Assembly (NCBI RefSeq): GCF_013096535.2
Contig: NZ_CP051265.2
Location: 992,001-1,056,000, forward strand
Source: Wolbachia endosymbiont of Diaphorina citri
GTDB lineage: Bacteria > Pseudomonadota > Alphaproteobacteria > Rickettsiales > Anaplasmataceae
Direction of reading: 5' to 3'
DNA length: 64,000 nucleotides
Numbering within the stretch: position 1 is the first letter of the stretch; the number at the start of each line of letters is the position of its first letter. The translations under genes and the position numbers were made by a program. The notes under the pieces were generated by a model. That model worked only from the letters and a program-made list of their open reading frames with translations. It was not told the origin of the DNA and did not search any database. This document shows, in pieces, positions 46,001 through 55,462 of the stretch.

Positions 46001-48049
46001 GTGGTTAAAGTTACTATTAATTCTAAGGAATGTGAAGTAGAGCATGGGCTCACCATAATTCAAGCTTGTGAAGTTGTGGGCGTTGAAATTCCGCGTTTTT
46101 GTTATCATGAGCGTTTAGCAATCGCTGGTAACTGCAGAATGTGTTTGGTTGAAGTGGAGGGTGGACCTCCCAAACCAGTAGCCTCTTGTGCAATGCCAGT
46201 TGTAGAGGGAATGGTTATTCATACTGATACCCCTAAGGTTAAAAAGGCACGTGAAGGAGTACTAGAGTTTTTGCTAATTAACCACCCGCTTGATTGCCCA
46301 ATTTGCGATCAAGGTGGTGAATGCGATTTGCAAGATATCACGATGGCTTATGGGAAAGGAACCAGCAGACTTGATGAGCATAAGAGGGCTGTGCCAAAAA
46401 AACACTTCGGACCACTGATTGAGACTGCGATGAATCGATGCATTCATTGCACTCGGTGTGTTAGATTTTTGTCTGATGTTGCAGGTACAAATGAACTTGG
46501 AGGAATCGGAAGGGGAGAAAATGTGGAGATTAGCACTTACATAAAAAGGCATATTAGTTCTGAATTATCTGGAAATATCATAGATCTCTGCCCGGTAGGG
46601 GCTTTAACTTCAAAGCCTTACTCCTTTACAGCGCGTCCATGGGAGCTATCACATTGTGAGACTATAGATGTGCTAGATGCTGTGGGAAGTAGCATTAGAG
46701 TTGATTATCGTGGCCTGGAAGTTATGCGAATATTACCAAGGCTGAGCGAAGAGGTAAATGAAGAATGGATATCAGATAAAACCCGTTTTGCCTATGATGG
46801 ACTAAAAGTTCAGCGTCTTGATCGACCTTATGTAAAAAAAGATGGTAAATTAGCCCCAGTTGATTGGAATGAAGCATTAACTGTTGCTGCAAAGAAATTA
46901 AAGAATACAAAATCAAATAAGATAGCTGCAATTGCAGGTGATTTAGCAGATTGTGAGTCTATGCTTCTACTCAAAGAAGTGATGCAGAAGCTCGGCTCGG
47001 GGAATATAGACTGTAGGCAAGATGGAGCAAAGCTTATACCAAATAATCGTGGGTCATATGTATTCAACACCACTATTGAGGGTATAGAAAATGCAGATTT
47101 ATGTCTGCTTATAAATACAAATCCAAGAATAGAAGCACCAATAATTAACGCAAGATTGAGAAAGAGATATTTACAAGGTAATTTCACTATTGCAAATATT
47201 GGTCCTAATCTTGAATATCTATATAATGTTGAAAGATTAGGTGATGGTCCAAACGTTCTAAAAGAAATAGAAGAGGGAAATCATAAATTCTGTGAGTTAC
47301 TGAGTGTGGCTCAGAACCCTATGCTAATTATCGGTCAAGATGCATTAATAAGAGATGATTCTGAATCAGTTTTAGCTCTAGCTGGCAAAATTGCAGAAAA
47401 ATTTAACATGATCAGAGATGACTGGAATGGCTTTAACGTACTGCATAAGGCTGCAGCAAGGGTTGGTGGACTCGATGTTGGATTTGTTCCTAAAAAAGAT
47501 GGAAAGGATATTAGTCAAATATTAAAGCAAGCAGAAAATGGCGAGGTAGAAGTTGTTTATCTTCTTGGTGCAGATGAAATTGATACATCAAAATTAGAAA
47601 ATACATTTGTAATTTATCAAGGACATCATGGTGATAGGGGAGCGCATATAGCAGATGTCATTCTACCTGGAGCTGCATACACAGAAAAATATGCAACTTA
47701 TGTAAATACTGAAGGGCGAGTACAGAGAACAAATTTAGCTGTTTTTCCTCCTGGTGAAGCAAAGGAAGATTGGTTGATTATAAAAAATTTATCCCAATAT
47801 TTGGGTCTTTCCTTTCTATATGATAGTCTATTTGATGTTAGGAAAAAATTAGACACTATTGGTCCACAGTTTAGAGATGCTGACCAAGTAGTAGAAAATA
47901 AATGGGTATCAATTGCTTGTAATGAGATCAAATTAAGTAATATCCCTTTCACTCTAAAAAAGTATGATTTTTATATGACAGACTCAATAAGTCGCGCTTC
48001 AAAAATAATGGCAGATTGTACTAAAGCTTTCCATGGACACGCTGATTAA
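46001..48049 (+). CDS. nuoG: NADH dehydrogenase I subunit G
   Basis: A 682-residue complex I peripheral-arm subunit. The N-terminal [2Fe-2S] domain has [21 protein letters not shown], followed by the [18 protein letters not shown] cluster site and the [10 protein letters not shown] / [10 protein letters not shown] [4Fe-4S] sites. A molybdopterin-oxidoreductase-like domain follows. Start GTG 46001 ([10 protein letters not shown]) is chosen because the upstream in-frame codons from 45980 lie inside the preceding gene. It overlaps nuoH by 17 bases. The other nuo genes are not here, except nuoH. Confidence 0.95.
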   Translation: MVKVTINSKECEVEHGLTIIQACEVVGVEIPRFCYHERLAIAGNCRMCLVEVEGGPPKPVASCAMPVVEGMVIHTDTPKVKKAREGVLEFLLINHPLDCPICDQGGECDLQDITMAYGKGTSRLDEHKRAVPKKHFGPLIETAMNRCIHCTRCVRFLSDVAGTNELGGIGRGENVEISTYIKRHISSELSGNIIDLCPVGALTSKPYSFTARPWELSHCETIDVLDAVGSSIRVDYRGLEVMRILPRLSEEVNEEWISDKTRFAYDGLKVQRLDRPYVKKDGKLAPVDWNEALTVAAKKLKNTKSNKIAAIAGDLADCESMLLLKEVMQKLGSGNIDCRQDGAKLIPNNRGSYVFNTTIEGIENADLCLLINTNPRIEAPIINARLRKRYLQGNFTIANIGPNLEYLYNVERLGDGPNVLKEIEEGNHKFCELLSVAQNPMLIIGQDALIRDDSESVLALAGKIAEKFNMIRDDWNGFNVLHKAAARVGGLDVGFVPKKDGKDISQILKQAENGEVEVVYLLGADEIDTSKLENTFVIYQGHHGDRGAHIADVILPGAAYTEKYATYVNTEGRVQRTNLAVFPPGEAKEDWLIIKNLSQYLGLSFLYDSLFDVRKKLDTIGPQFRDADQVVENKWVSIACNEIKLSNIPFTLKKYDFYMTDSISRASKIMADCTKAFHGHAD

Positions 48050-49058
48050 TATCTTATTTGTTTTAGTACCGCTACTGCTTTCAGTAGCATATTTAGTGTA
48101 CTTTGAGCGTAAAGTTATTGGTGCAATTCAACTAAGGCATGGTCCAAGTGTAGTAGGGCCATTTGGGCTACTACAGCCATTTGCAGATGCTATCAAATTG
48201 ATAATTAAAGAGCCGATAATACCATTTAGAGCAAACACCATACTGTTTATTATGGCTCCAATGCTCACCTTTATTTTAGCATTAATTTCCTGGGCAGTTA
48301 TACCATTTGGAGCTGAAATAATTACAGAAAATGGACAGCAGGTAATAATCCCTAAGGTAATAGCAAATATTAATGTTGGAGTGCTTTATGTGCTAGCTAT
48401 ATCCTCTTTGGGAATATATGGCATTATTATTGCAGGCTGGTCTAGTAATTCTAATTATGCATTTCTTGGCGCTATAAGGTCAGCTGCTCAAATGATTTCA
48501 TATGAAGTTTCAATAGGTCTAATAGTTGCTACAGTTGTTATTACAACTGGCACATTAAATCTTGGAGAGATGGTGGTAGCGAAACATAATATGCCATTTT
48601 GGATTGATTTATTACTAATGCCTATAGGAATAATATTTTTTATTTCTTTGCTTGCCGAAACTAATCGTCACCCATTTGACTTACCAGAAGCTGAAGCAGA
48701 GCTCGTCTCTGGGTATAACGTCGAGTATTCATCAATGCCTTTTGCTCTCTTTTTCTTGGGAGAATATGCAAATATGATTTTAGCAAGTGCTATGATGACA
48801 ATATTCTTTCTAGGAGGGTGGTATCCTCCGTTAGAACTTGGTTTGCTTTATAAAATTCCAGGTTTAATTTGGTTCGTTTTGAAGATAATTATACTTTTAT
48901 TCGTATTTATTTGGATTAGAGCAACAATACCTCGTTATCGATATGATCAGCTAATGCGCCTTGGTTGGAAAGTGTTTCTGCCAATATCGGTGCTTTGGGT
49001 GGTACTCATTTCAGGAGTGTTGCTCTTTACTGGGAATTTACCTGGATCCAATGTTTAA
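48033..49058 (+). CDS. nuoH: NADH dehydrogenase I subunit H
   Basis: A 341-residue, eight-helix subunit that forms the quinone entry and contacts the peripheral arm. The block [35 protein letters not shown] is diagnostic, as are [14 protein letters not shown] and [26 protein letters not shown]. Complete. Overlaps nuoG by 17 bases and hemB by eight, so all three are translated from one message. Confidence 0.96.
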   Translation: MDTLINILFVLVPLLLSVAYLVYFERKVIGAIQLRHGPSVVGPFGLLQPFADAIKLIIKEPIIPFRANTILFIMAPMLTFILALISWAVIPFGAEIITENGQQVIIPKVIANINVGVLYVLAISSLGIYGIIIAGWSSNSNYAFLGAIRSAAQMISYEVSIGLIVATVVITTGTLNLGEMVVAKHNMPFWIDLLLMPIGIIFFISLLAETNRHPFDLPEAEAELVSGYNVEYSSMPFALFFLGEYANMILASAMMTIFFLGGWYPPLELGLLYKIPGLIWFVLKIIILLFVFIWIRATIPRYRYDQLMRLGWKVFLPISVLWVVLISGVLLFTGNLPGSNV

Positions 49059-50049
49059 TTTTCCAAATACAAGATTAAGACGCAGGCGCTCGAGCAAATG
49101 GGTTCGCAATTTAACAAGTGAAAATAGCTTATCAGTAAATGATTTAGTTTTTCCTCTATTTGTTCACGACAGAGAAGAAACAACTGAACCAATTTCTGGC
49201 TTACCTGATATCAAATGTTATTCAATAGATGGATTAATTTCTATAATTCAGAAAGCTAAGGACTCGGGGATTAATGCTGTTGCAATTTTTCCTGTAGTTG
49301 ATAGTAAACTAAAATCTGAAAACGCTGAAGAAGCATATAATTCTGACAACTTAATCTGCAGAGCAATTTGTGCTGTAAAATTAAAGGTACCTGAAATTGG
49401 TATTATTGCAGACGTTGCACTGGATCCATACACTATTCATGGCCATGACGGCATTTTAAAAGATAATCAGATGGATGTAGAAAACGATGAAACTATATCA
49501 GTACTGTGTAAGCAAGCACTTGTTTTAGCGAAGGCAGGATGTGATATAGTTGCTCCTTCTGATATGATGGATGGTAGGATAGGAAAAATAAGAAAAGCAT
49601 TGGATGATAATGACTTTCAGAATGTATCAATATTGTCCTATGCAGTGAAATATTGTTCTAGTTTCTATGCGCCGTTCAGGCAAGTTGTTGGTTCGTGCGC
49701 TTCATCGAATTTCATCGACAAAAGTGGTTATCAAATGGATTATCGAAATGTACGCGAAGCAATCTGCGAAATTGAAATGGATATAAATGAAGGTGCAGAT
49801 TTTATTATGATAAAGCCGGGTATGCCATACTTAGATGTAATAAAAACAGCAAGTGAAAAGTTTAATTTTCCGATTTTTGCTTACCAAGTAAGCGGTGAAT
49901 ACGCAATGATAAAAGCTGCAGCAAATAATGGCTGGCTGGATTATAACAGAGTGATTTATGAGTCCTTAATTGGTTTTAAACGTGCAGGTGCAAGTGCAAT
50001 ATTTACTTATGCTGCACTTGATGTTGCAAAAAATTTGGTATCTACTTAG
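49051..50049 (+). CDS. hemB: Delta-aminolevulinic acid dehydratase (porphobilinogen synthase)
   Basis: A 332-residue enzyme that joins two 5-aminolevulinates to porphobilinogen in haem synthesis. The active-site Lys is in [13 protein letters not shown], and [11 protein letters not shown] is conserved. [18 protein letters not shown] has Asp residues where zinc-dependent enzymes have Cys, placing it with the Mg-dependent alphaproteobacterial type. ATG 49051 is the start; a longer frame back to 48961 lies within nuoH. Wolbachia haem synthesis is thought to matter to hosts, which makes this gene notable. Confidence 0.95.
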   Translation: MFNFPNTRLRRRRSSKWVRNLTSENSLSVNDLVFPLFVHDREETTEPISGLPDIKCYSIDGLISIIQKAKDSGINAVAIFPVVDSKLKSENAEEAYNSDNLICRAICAVKLKVPEIGIIADVALDPYTIHGHDGILKDNQMDVENDETISVLCKQALVLAKAGCDIVAPSDMMDGRIGKIRKALDDNDFQNVSILSYAVKYCSSFYAPFRQVVGSCASSNFIDKSGYQMDYRNVREAICEIEMDINEGADFIMIKPGMPYLDVIKTASEKFNFPIFAYQVSGEYAMIKAAANNGWLDYNRVIYESLIGFKRAGASAIFTYAALDVAKNLVST

Positions 50050-50436
50050 CAGTGTGGAACATCTAAGTAGGTAGCTGGCCGAAGTGACTTGACAAACCTT
50101 CCCACTTTCCTTATCATATCAATAAGAGTATTTATCCTTGTTTTTAATCTCTACAGATTTAATAACAAAAATTCAGTAAAAAACTCAGGTATATATTGGC
50201 AGATTACATGAAATTATAGCGGCTGCATGTCTTTTTTATTTTTTCTACATTCAGCCAAAACACGCTTATTTTAAGCGTTAGCACATTATTACAATGCCAA
50301 TTTACATTATTATAGGGTCAAAACTCACTACTGAGGGATTTTTTTGCCTTTTTTTTGCTTGGTAAATTTTTTAATATTTATAGTTAAAGCTTCAGGCCAG
50401 CGTGTGACCAGTTCTTATTACCTGTTCTGGATCCCA
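50050..50436. other. Intergenic region with a dispersed repeat copy
   Basis: About 390 bp without a gene. It is mostly the repeat copy at 50087-50298, plus T-rich sequence and the start of a palindromic repeat (CTGGATCCCA) in which the IS982 element is inserted. Confidence 0.6.
50087..50298 (+). repeat. Dispersed ~200-bp noncoding repeat, copy B
   Basis: Aligns with the reverse complement of 13560-13756 along its length. It contains a perfect 7-bp hairpin ACGCTTA-TTT-TAAGCGT near 50265. No coding frame. Its margin at ACTTGACAAAC is shared with copy A. Confidence 0.7.
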
Positions 50437-51399
50437 ACCCCAGTTGGGGATTAGAAGTCAGTGAAAAAGCCAGGAAAATAGGGTAAACTCCGGAAACATA
50501 TTATCAAAAAATAGAGAGGTTACCCATGAATAAAAATGTAACAGAATTATTTTGCTTTGTAGACGATTTTTGCAAGGCTATAAACAAAAATTTCGCAGAA
50601 AAACTCCTGCCAAACAGTAAAAAACCTACCAGAACGCCAGGGATTACGCATTCTGAAATTCTTACTATAATTTTACTTTATCAACAATCTAGATGTGAGG
50701 ACTTTAAATCTTTCTATACATATTATTTGAAAGCACTACATGGATCTGAGTTTCAAAATTTGCCAACATATAGTAGATTTATTAGGCTAAAAGGTATTTA
50801 GTGCTCTTGTTAAAGTGGCTTTGTGAGCAGTCAAAAATGACCGGAATTTCGTACATAGATGCAACTTCTATCGCTGTTTGCCATCCAAAAAGAATCTCAA
50901 GAAACAAAGTTTTCAAAGGATTGGCAAAGCTTGGAAAGACTACATATGGCTGGTTTTTGGGTTTTAAATTGCATATGGTAATTAATGAAAAAGGTGAAAT
51001 TCAAGGAGTTACAATGACTAAAGGTAACGTTGACGACAGAAAACCAGTACCAAAATTAACTGAAAAACTGACTGGTCTTTTGTTTGGTGATAAGGGCTAT
51101 ATAAAGAAAGAGCTCTTTGCAAAACTCTTCGATAGAGGAATAAAACTCGTTACCAAAGTAAAAAAAGGTATGAAAAATACATTAATGCTTCTTGAAGAAA
51201 AGATTTTTTTAAGAAAAAGGTCGATTATTGAAACAGTTTTTGGTTACCTCAAAAACAGACTTGATCTTGAGCATTCAAGACACAGGTCTCCAATAAATTT
51301 CTTGGTGCACATCTTTTCCACATTAGTTTCATATTCTATGAAGCCTAAAAAGCCCTCTATTTCTACATTTTACTGTATTGATTAATCCGCAACTGGGGT
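50437..51399 (+). mobile_element. IS982-family insertion sequence with frameshifted transposase
   Basis: A 963-bp element bounded by 17-bp inverted repeats: ACCCCAGTTGGGGATTA (50437-50453) and, on the other strand, ACCCCAGTTGCGGATTA (51383-51399), 16 of 17 identical. The transposase is split into frames 50526-50801 and 50801-51385. Flanks are two halves of a palindromic repeat (CTGGATCCCA before, TTCCAGTACTGGGATGA after), so it landed in repeat DNA. A target-site duplication was not obvious. Confidence 0.9.
50526..51385 (+). pseudogene. IS982-family transposase, -1 frameshift near codon 89
   Basis: Frame 1 (91 codons) ends in TAG at 50799-50801; frame 2 continues the protein from about 50789. 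Together they give a full IS982 transposase: the DDE residues are Asp in SYIDATSIAV, Asp in LLFGDKGYIKK and Glu in RSIIETVFGYLKNRLDLEHSRHRS. At 50787-50794 the sequence is CTAAAAGG. A fifth A would restore one frame reading RLKRYLVLLLKW, so loss of one A from a homopolymer is the simplest cause. A programmed -1 slip on the A run is also possible. Most IS982 transposases are single-frame, so an inactive copy is more likely. Confidence 0.85.
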
Positions 51400-51707
51400 A
51401 TTCCAGTACTGGGATGATGCCATCATAGAGATCAGCTACTTGAATGATGCCCATATTCCAGTACGTATAACGGTGTTATTCCATAGTTTGAGATCAGATG
51501 TAAGAATATTGAAGATGTCATTCCAGTACTGGAATCTAGAAAAAAAGAGCCAATCCCTGGGCACTGGGATGACGATAGAAGGGGCAATGGTTATTGCTAA
51601 ACTTAGATCGTTTTTAACTATTTGTCTTTTTTCTATGCAAGAAGTGTATTGATAAGTCCATTACAATTCAGTATTGTGAAAAATATAAGTCAAGTGTTAG
51701 TTAGGAC
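51400..51707. repeat. Palindromic-repeat-rich intergenic region
   Basis: At least three copies of the TTCCAGTACTGGAAT/GGGATGA type palindrome (near 51401, 51454 and 51521) with derived copies between them (GAGATCAGCTACTTGAATGA, CTGGGCACTGGGATGAC). A 70-codon frame (51440-51652) is made of these repeats and is not a gene. Confidence 0.7.
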
Positions 51708-52466
51708 ATGGGGATTTTTTTTCAATTTTTGGGTAAGGTGCTAGGCAAGGTTTTTCCTGCCAAAATAGTAAGCTCTTTTTTAGGAGTAGGATATTTACCG
51801 GGTTGGCAGCATTATTGGTCTTCTTTTCTAATATTATTTATTACCGACATTATATTAATGCTTACATACGGAGGTGATTTTATACTATATAAAATGCCGA
51901 ATTCAGGCATAGTTGTAGCTGCTATTTTTACCAAGCTAGCAATAGTTATGTTAGTGCTGCAATTAGTTGCAATATCCATTTTTCACATTCAAGATCCTTC
52001 AGCCAGCAGTGATGAGAATATAGTAGTACAAATAGCATCAGGACAGGTGATGACTGTTGCGCTTTCGATGCCGGCAATAATGTCAATTTATTATATTGTA
52101 AGTAAATTCTATTTAAGTATATGCAAGGCAATACTTAAATGTCCATTTTGGTTTAATGATCTTATGCATTTGTTCTTTTTCTTTATAATACCTTATTTAT
52201 TTTTTAATATTGTAGAAGTAATAAAACCATGGCCGATAAGTACGATACAGCTTAGTTATAACAATGCAATATCAATCACATTTGAAGGGATTTTTCATGT
52301 GTTTTATGCAGTGATTTTATTGTACTTGACTGCATTTATATTCTGCGATCTGACTATGCATGATGCGATTGTTCTAAACAAAAGCATATTTGAGTATGTA
52401 AAAGAAAGTTCAATAGCCTTGAGTGACTATTTTCATGGCACTATTAAAAAAATAAGTATAGAATAG
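51708..52466 (+). CDS. PgpA-like membrane protein lacking the catalytic motifs
   Basis: A 252-residue membrane protein whose layout follows phosphatidylglycerophosphatase A. Three motif positions align without gaps to E. coli PgpA as I remember it. The GxGxxPxxPGTxGS motif is GVGYLPGWQHYWSS (residues 26-39). IVWDEFIG is IVVQIASG (105-112). KPWPI is kept at 173-177, but the following DDIVAG is replaced (TFEGIFHV, 191-198). The acidic residues needed for metal-dependent phosphatase action are thus gone. It is also longer than typical PgpA. A pseudoenzyme, or a protein with a new role, is likely. It stands alone before glyQ, 44 bp away. Confidence 0.65.
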   Translation: MGIFFQFLGKVLGKVFPAKIVSSFLGVGYLPGWQHYWSSFLILFITDIILMLTYGGDFILYKMPNSGIVVAAIFTKLAIVMLVLQLVAISIFHIQDPSASSDENIVVQIASGQVMTVALSMPAIMSIYYIVSKFYLSICKAILKCPFWFNDLMHLFFFFIIPYLFFNIVEVIKPWPISTIQLSYNNAISITFEGIFHVFYAVILLYLTAFIFCDLTMHDAIVLNKSIFEYVKESSIALSDYFHGTIKKISIE

Positions 52467-52510
52467 TACTTATTTGCTTATGTATTCAGTTTAAAAGATA
52501 TACAGTTTGC

Positions 52511-53350
52511 GTGAATCTACAGGATATAATAAAGGTATTACAAGATTTTTGGGCAGATGAAGGGTGTACTATACTTCATTCATATACGTCTGAAGTTGGA
52601 GCTGGAACACTACATCCCGCAACAATCATGTCAGCAATTGACGAAAAATCAACAAAAATTGCGTATCTACAACCAGTAATAAGACCTACAGATGGGCGTT
52701 ATGGCGACAACCCTAATCGCTTATATCAGCATCATCAATACCAAGTTATAATAAAACCATCTGGCAGCAATTTGCAAGATGTTTACTTAAATAGCTTAAA
52801 AGCTCTTGGTGTATCGACAAAAGAATATGATATTAAGTTTATTGAAGATGATTGGGAAAACCCAAGTGTTGGTGCATCCGGTCTTGGTTGGGAGGTTACA
52901 TGCAACGGAATGGAAGTAACACAACTTACTTATATACAGCAAGTGGGAGGTATTGACTGCAGAATAATTCCTGGTGAAGTAGCATATGGGTTAGAGCGTT
53001 TAGCAATGTGCATACAGGGTGTAGATAATGTTTACGACATAATGTGGAACGGTAGCGGTGCAACTTATGGAGATATTTTTAAACAAAGAGAGCGAGAGTT
53101 TTCTTACCTGGCACTTGATTATTATGATACTAAAGTAGTACAACAGCAGTTTGAGGATACAGAAAAACTGTGTAAATTCCTTGTTGAAAAAGAATTGCCG
53201 ATAGCAGCTTATGACCAATGTATTAAAACGAGCCATCTACTTAATCTACTTGATGCAAGAGGTGTGCTTGGTGTGAATGAACGTACAGCCTATATTGGTA
53301 GAGTGAGAGAGTTAACAAAAAAATGCTGTGAATTATATAGAGCAAAGTAG
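52511..53350 (+). CDS. glyQ: Glycyl-tRNA synthetase alpha subunit
   Basis: A 279-residue catalytic subunit of the bacterial alpha2-beta2 glycyl-tRNA synthetase. It starts at GTG 52511 (NLQDIIKVLQDFWADEGC), and has the blocks GAGTLHPATI, YLQPVIRPTDGRYGDNPNR, YQVIIKPSG, WEVTCNGMEVTQLTYIQQVGG and YGLERLAMCIQGV. Complete. glyS follows after three bases, as usual. Confidence 0.96.
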   Translation: MNLQDIIKVLQDFWADEGCTILHSYTSEVGAGTLHPATIMSAIDEKSTKIAYLQPVIRPTDGRYGDNPNRLYQHHQYQVIIKPSGSNLQDVYLNSLKALGVSTKEYDIKFIEDDWENPSVGASGLGWEVTCNGMEVTQLTYIQQVGGIDCRIIPGEVAYGLERLAMCIQGVDNVYDIMWNGSGATYGDIFKQREREFSYLALDYYDTKVVQQQFEDTEKLCKFLVEKELPIAAYDQCIKTSHLLNLLDARGVLGVNERTAYIGRVRELTKKCCELYRAK

Positions 53351-53353
53351 AAT

Positions 53354-55462
53354 ATGTTGTCACAATTATTGTTTGAATGTCTTTCAGAAGAAATTCCATC
53401 AAGAATGCAGAATTCATCTGCAGCTCAGGTTAAGAGCTATATCACTAATGCTTTTAGTAAAAATAATGTGAAATTTGCATCTATAGAAGTTTATGTGACT
53501 GCACGTCGCATTGCTCTTTTTATTGATGGCATAAGTGCTTTAGAGCTAAAAGATTCTAACAATGAAATTAAAGGACCAAGAGTTAATGCACCGAAAAGTG
53601 CTATCGAAGGTTTTTTGAGAAAAAATCGGAAAGGTGAAGAAGATTTACTCATTCGCAAAGTAAATGATGAAGATTTTTACTTCATTAAGAGAGAAAGCTG
53701 CTTATTTAACATCAACGGGTTTCTCAAAAATCAACTGGAGGAAATGCTAAAAAACTTTTCTTGGCCAAAGAGTATGAGATGGAGTGAAAGAAAAGAGAGA
53801 TGGGTTAGGCCAATTAAAAATATTCTATGTATTTTAAATGACGAAATAATACCTATATCTTTTGCAGGGGTTACAGCATGCAACGTGACGTATGGTCATA
53901 GGTTTCTTTCAGGTGATGCAGTACTTACTGTTAAAACACCCAAAGACTATTTTGAATTGTTAGAAAAAAATAATGTCATTCTCCAGTTGGACAAAAGAAA
54001 GCAATTTATACTAGATCAGATTAATAAGTTTACAAAAGAGGAGAACTTACAACTTGAAAAAAATGATTATTTACTTAATGAATTGGCAGGGCTTATAGAG
54101 TGGCCAATAGTATTATTTGGTAAAGTAAAATCATCAGAATTACCGAAGAAAGTAATACTTAGTATAATTAATACGCAGCAAAAGTATCTTGCTTTAAGTG
54201 ATGGACAGAAAATATCACATTTTGTTACTGTTGTAAATGTTAACAACAATGAAGTTGTCAAAGGCCATGAAAGAATATTAGAAGCACGTCTTGCTGATGC
54301 CCAGTTTTTGATATCTCAAGACAAGAAGGAAAACCTAGATTACTATGTCAAAAAATTGAGCTCTATTTCATTTCATGCTTCGCTCGGTAGCGTAGAAGAA
54401 AAAGTGAAGCGTATTATCGCTCTTTCAAAGTATATAGCGATATTTATTCCACATGCTTCATTAATTAAAGTTGAACGTGCTGCATATTTAGCAAAGGCAG
54501 ATCTTGCAACGTTGATAGTGAAAGAATTTCCGGGATTGCAAGGAGTAATGAGTGGATACTACGCTTCTTATTTTCAAGAGGATAAAGAAGTAGTGGAAGC
54601 TATAACTGAGCACTATAAGCCAATTGGATCGGACCAAGAATGCCCTAGATCTCCTACTGCGATTGCTGTAGCTATTGCAGACAAAATGGATAGTTTGGTT
54701 GGCTTAATTGCAGCAGGTGAGAAAATCTCTGGTTCGTATGATCAGTTTGGTTTGCGTAGAATGACAATTGGTATAATTAGAACAATACTTGAAAATAATT
54801 TGCATATTCCAATTAGATTGCTGATAGATAAGTCAGTATCTTTATGTTCAAGGCTTCTATTGAATAAAAATATAACTCCAGTTGATAAGCCAAGTGAAAA
54901 ACAAATTTTAAAACTAGTATTTAAATTCTGCTTAGAAAGGTTCAAGATTATTTTAAAAAATAGAAATATAAGGCAAGATGTTGTAGATTCAATACTATAT
55001 AAAGTCGATATTAATGATCTGCTGAAAGCGGAAAAGCAAACTGTGATATTGGATCGTTATCTTAGTACAAAAGAAGGTGAACAGGTTCTAAGCACTTATA
55101 AAAGAGCCAGTAACATGATGAGCAAAGTGAGAAAAAGTGATGGCACTACTTATAATGCATCTTACAGTAAGAAGTTTTTGATTGAAGATGAGGAGATTGC
55201 GCTATCAAATTGTGCTATATCTGCTTGTAAAAACATCAAACAAGCGATAGAAAATAACGACTTTAATACAGCGCTTGATGAACTTGCTCGTTTTGCTCCA
55301 TTTATCAATCAATTTATGGACAGTGTAAAGATTAACTGTGATTCTAATGAGCTTAGAATAAACAGGTTATCTTTGCTTGCAAATGTTGTTTCTACCTTTC
55401 ATTTAGTAGCAGAGTTTAACCTTATACAGGTTAAACAATTGATAAATGCTCAGGCAATATAA
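53354..55462 (+). CDS. glyS: Glycyl-tRNA synthetase beta subunit
   Basis: A 702-residue beta subunit that binds tRNA-Gly. It opens with LLFECLSEEIPSRMQ and has FSWPKSMRWSERKERWVRPI, GHRFLSGDAV, AYLAKADLATLIVKEFPGLQGVMSGYYA and DKMDSLVGLIAAGEKISGSYDQFGLRR. The C-terminal anticodon-binding helices are present. Normal length. It overlaps uvrC by 17 bases. Confidence 0.96.
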   Translation: MLSQLLFECLSEEIPSRMQNSSAAQVKSYITNAFSKNNVKFASIEVYVTARRIALFIDGISALELKDSNNEIKGPRVNAPKSAIEGFLRKNRKGEEDLLIRKVNDEDFYFIKRESCLFNINGFLKNQLEEMLKNFSWPKSMRWSERKERWVRPIKNILCILNDEIIPISFAGVTACNVTYGHRFLSGDAVLTVKTPKDYFELLEKNNVILQLDKRKQFILDQINKFTKEENLQLEKNDYLLNELAGLIEWPIVLFGKVKSSELPKKVILSIINTQQKYLALSDGQKISHFVTVVNVNNNEVVKGHERILEARLADAQFLISQDKKENLDYYVKKLSSISFHASLGSVEEKVKRIIALSKYIAIFIPHASLIKVERAAYLAKADLATLIVKEFPGLQGVMSGYYASYFQEDKEVVEAITEHYKPIGSDQECPRSPTAIAVAIADKMDSLVGLIAAGEKISGSYDQFGLRRMTIGIIRTILENNLHIPIRLLIDKSVSLCSRLLLNKNITPVDKPSEKQILKLVFKFCLERFKIILKNRNIRQDVVDSILYKVDINDLLKAEKQTVILDRYLSTKEGEQVLSTYKRASNMMSKVRKSDGTTYNASYSKKFLIEDEEIALSNCAISACKNIKQAIENNDFNTALDELARFAPFINQFMDSVKINCDSNELRINRLSLLANVVSTFHLVAEFNLIQVKQLINAQAI

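Noticed and set aside
50801-51385. Second IS982 frame as an independent gene
   Set aside because: It lacks the N-terminal part and joins the first frame at the frameshift; the GTG at 50801 has no ribosome-binding site.
51440-51652. A 70-codon plus-strand frame after the IS982 element
   Set aside because: It is made of palindromic repeat copies.
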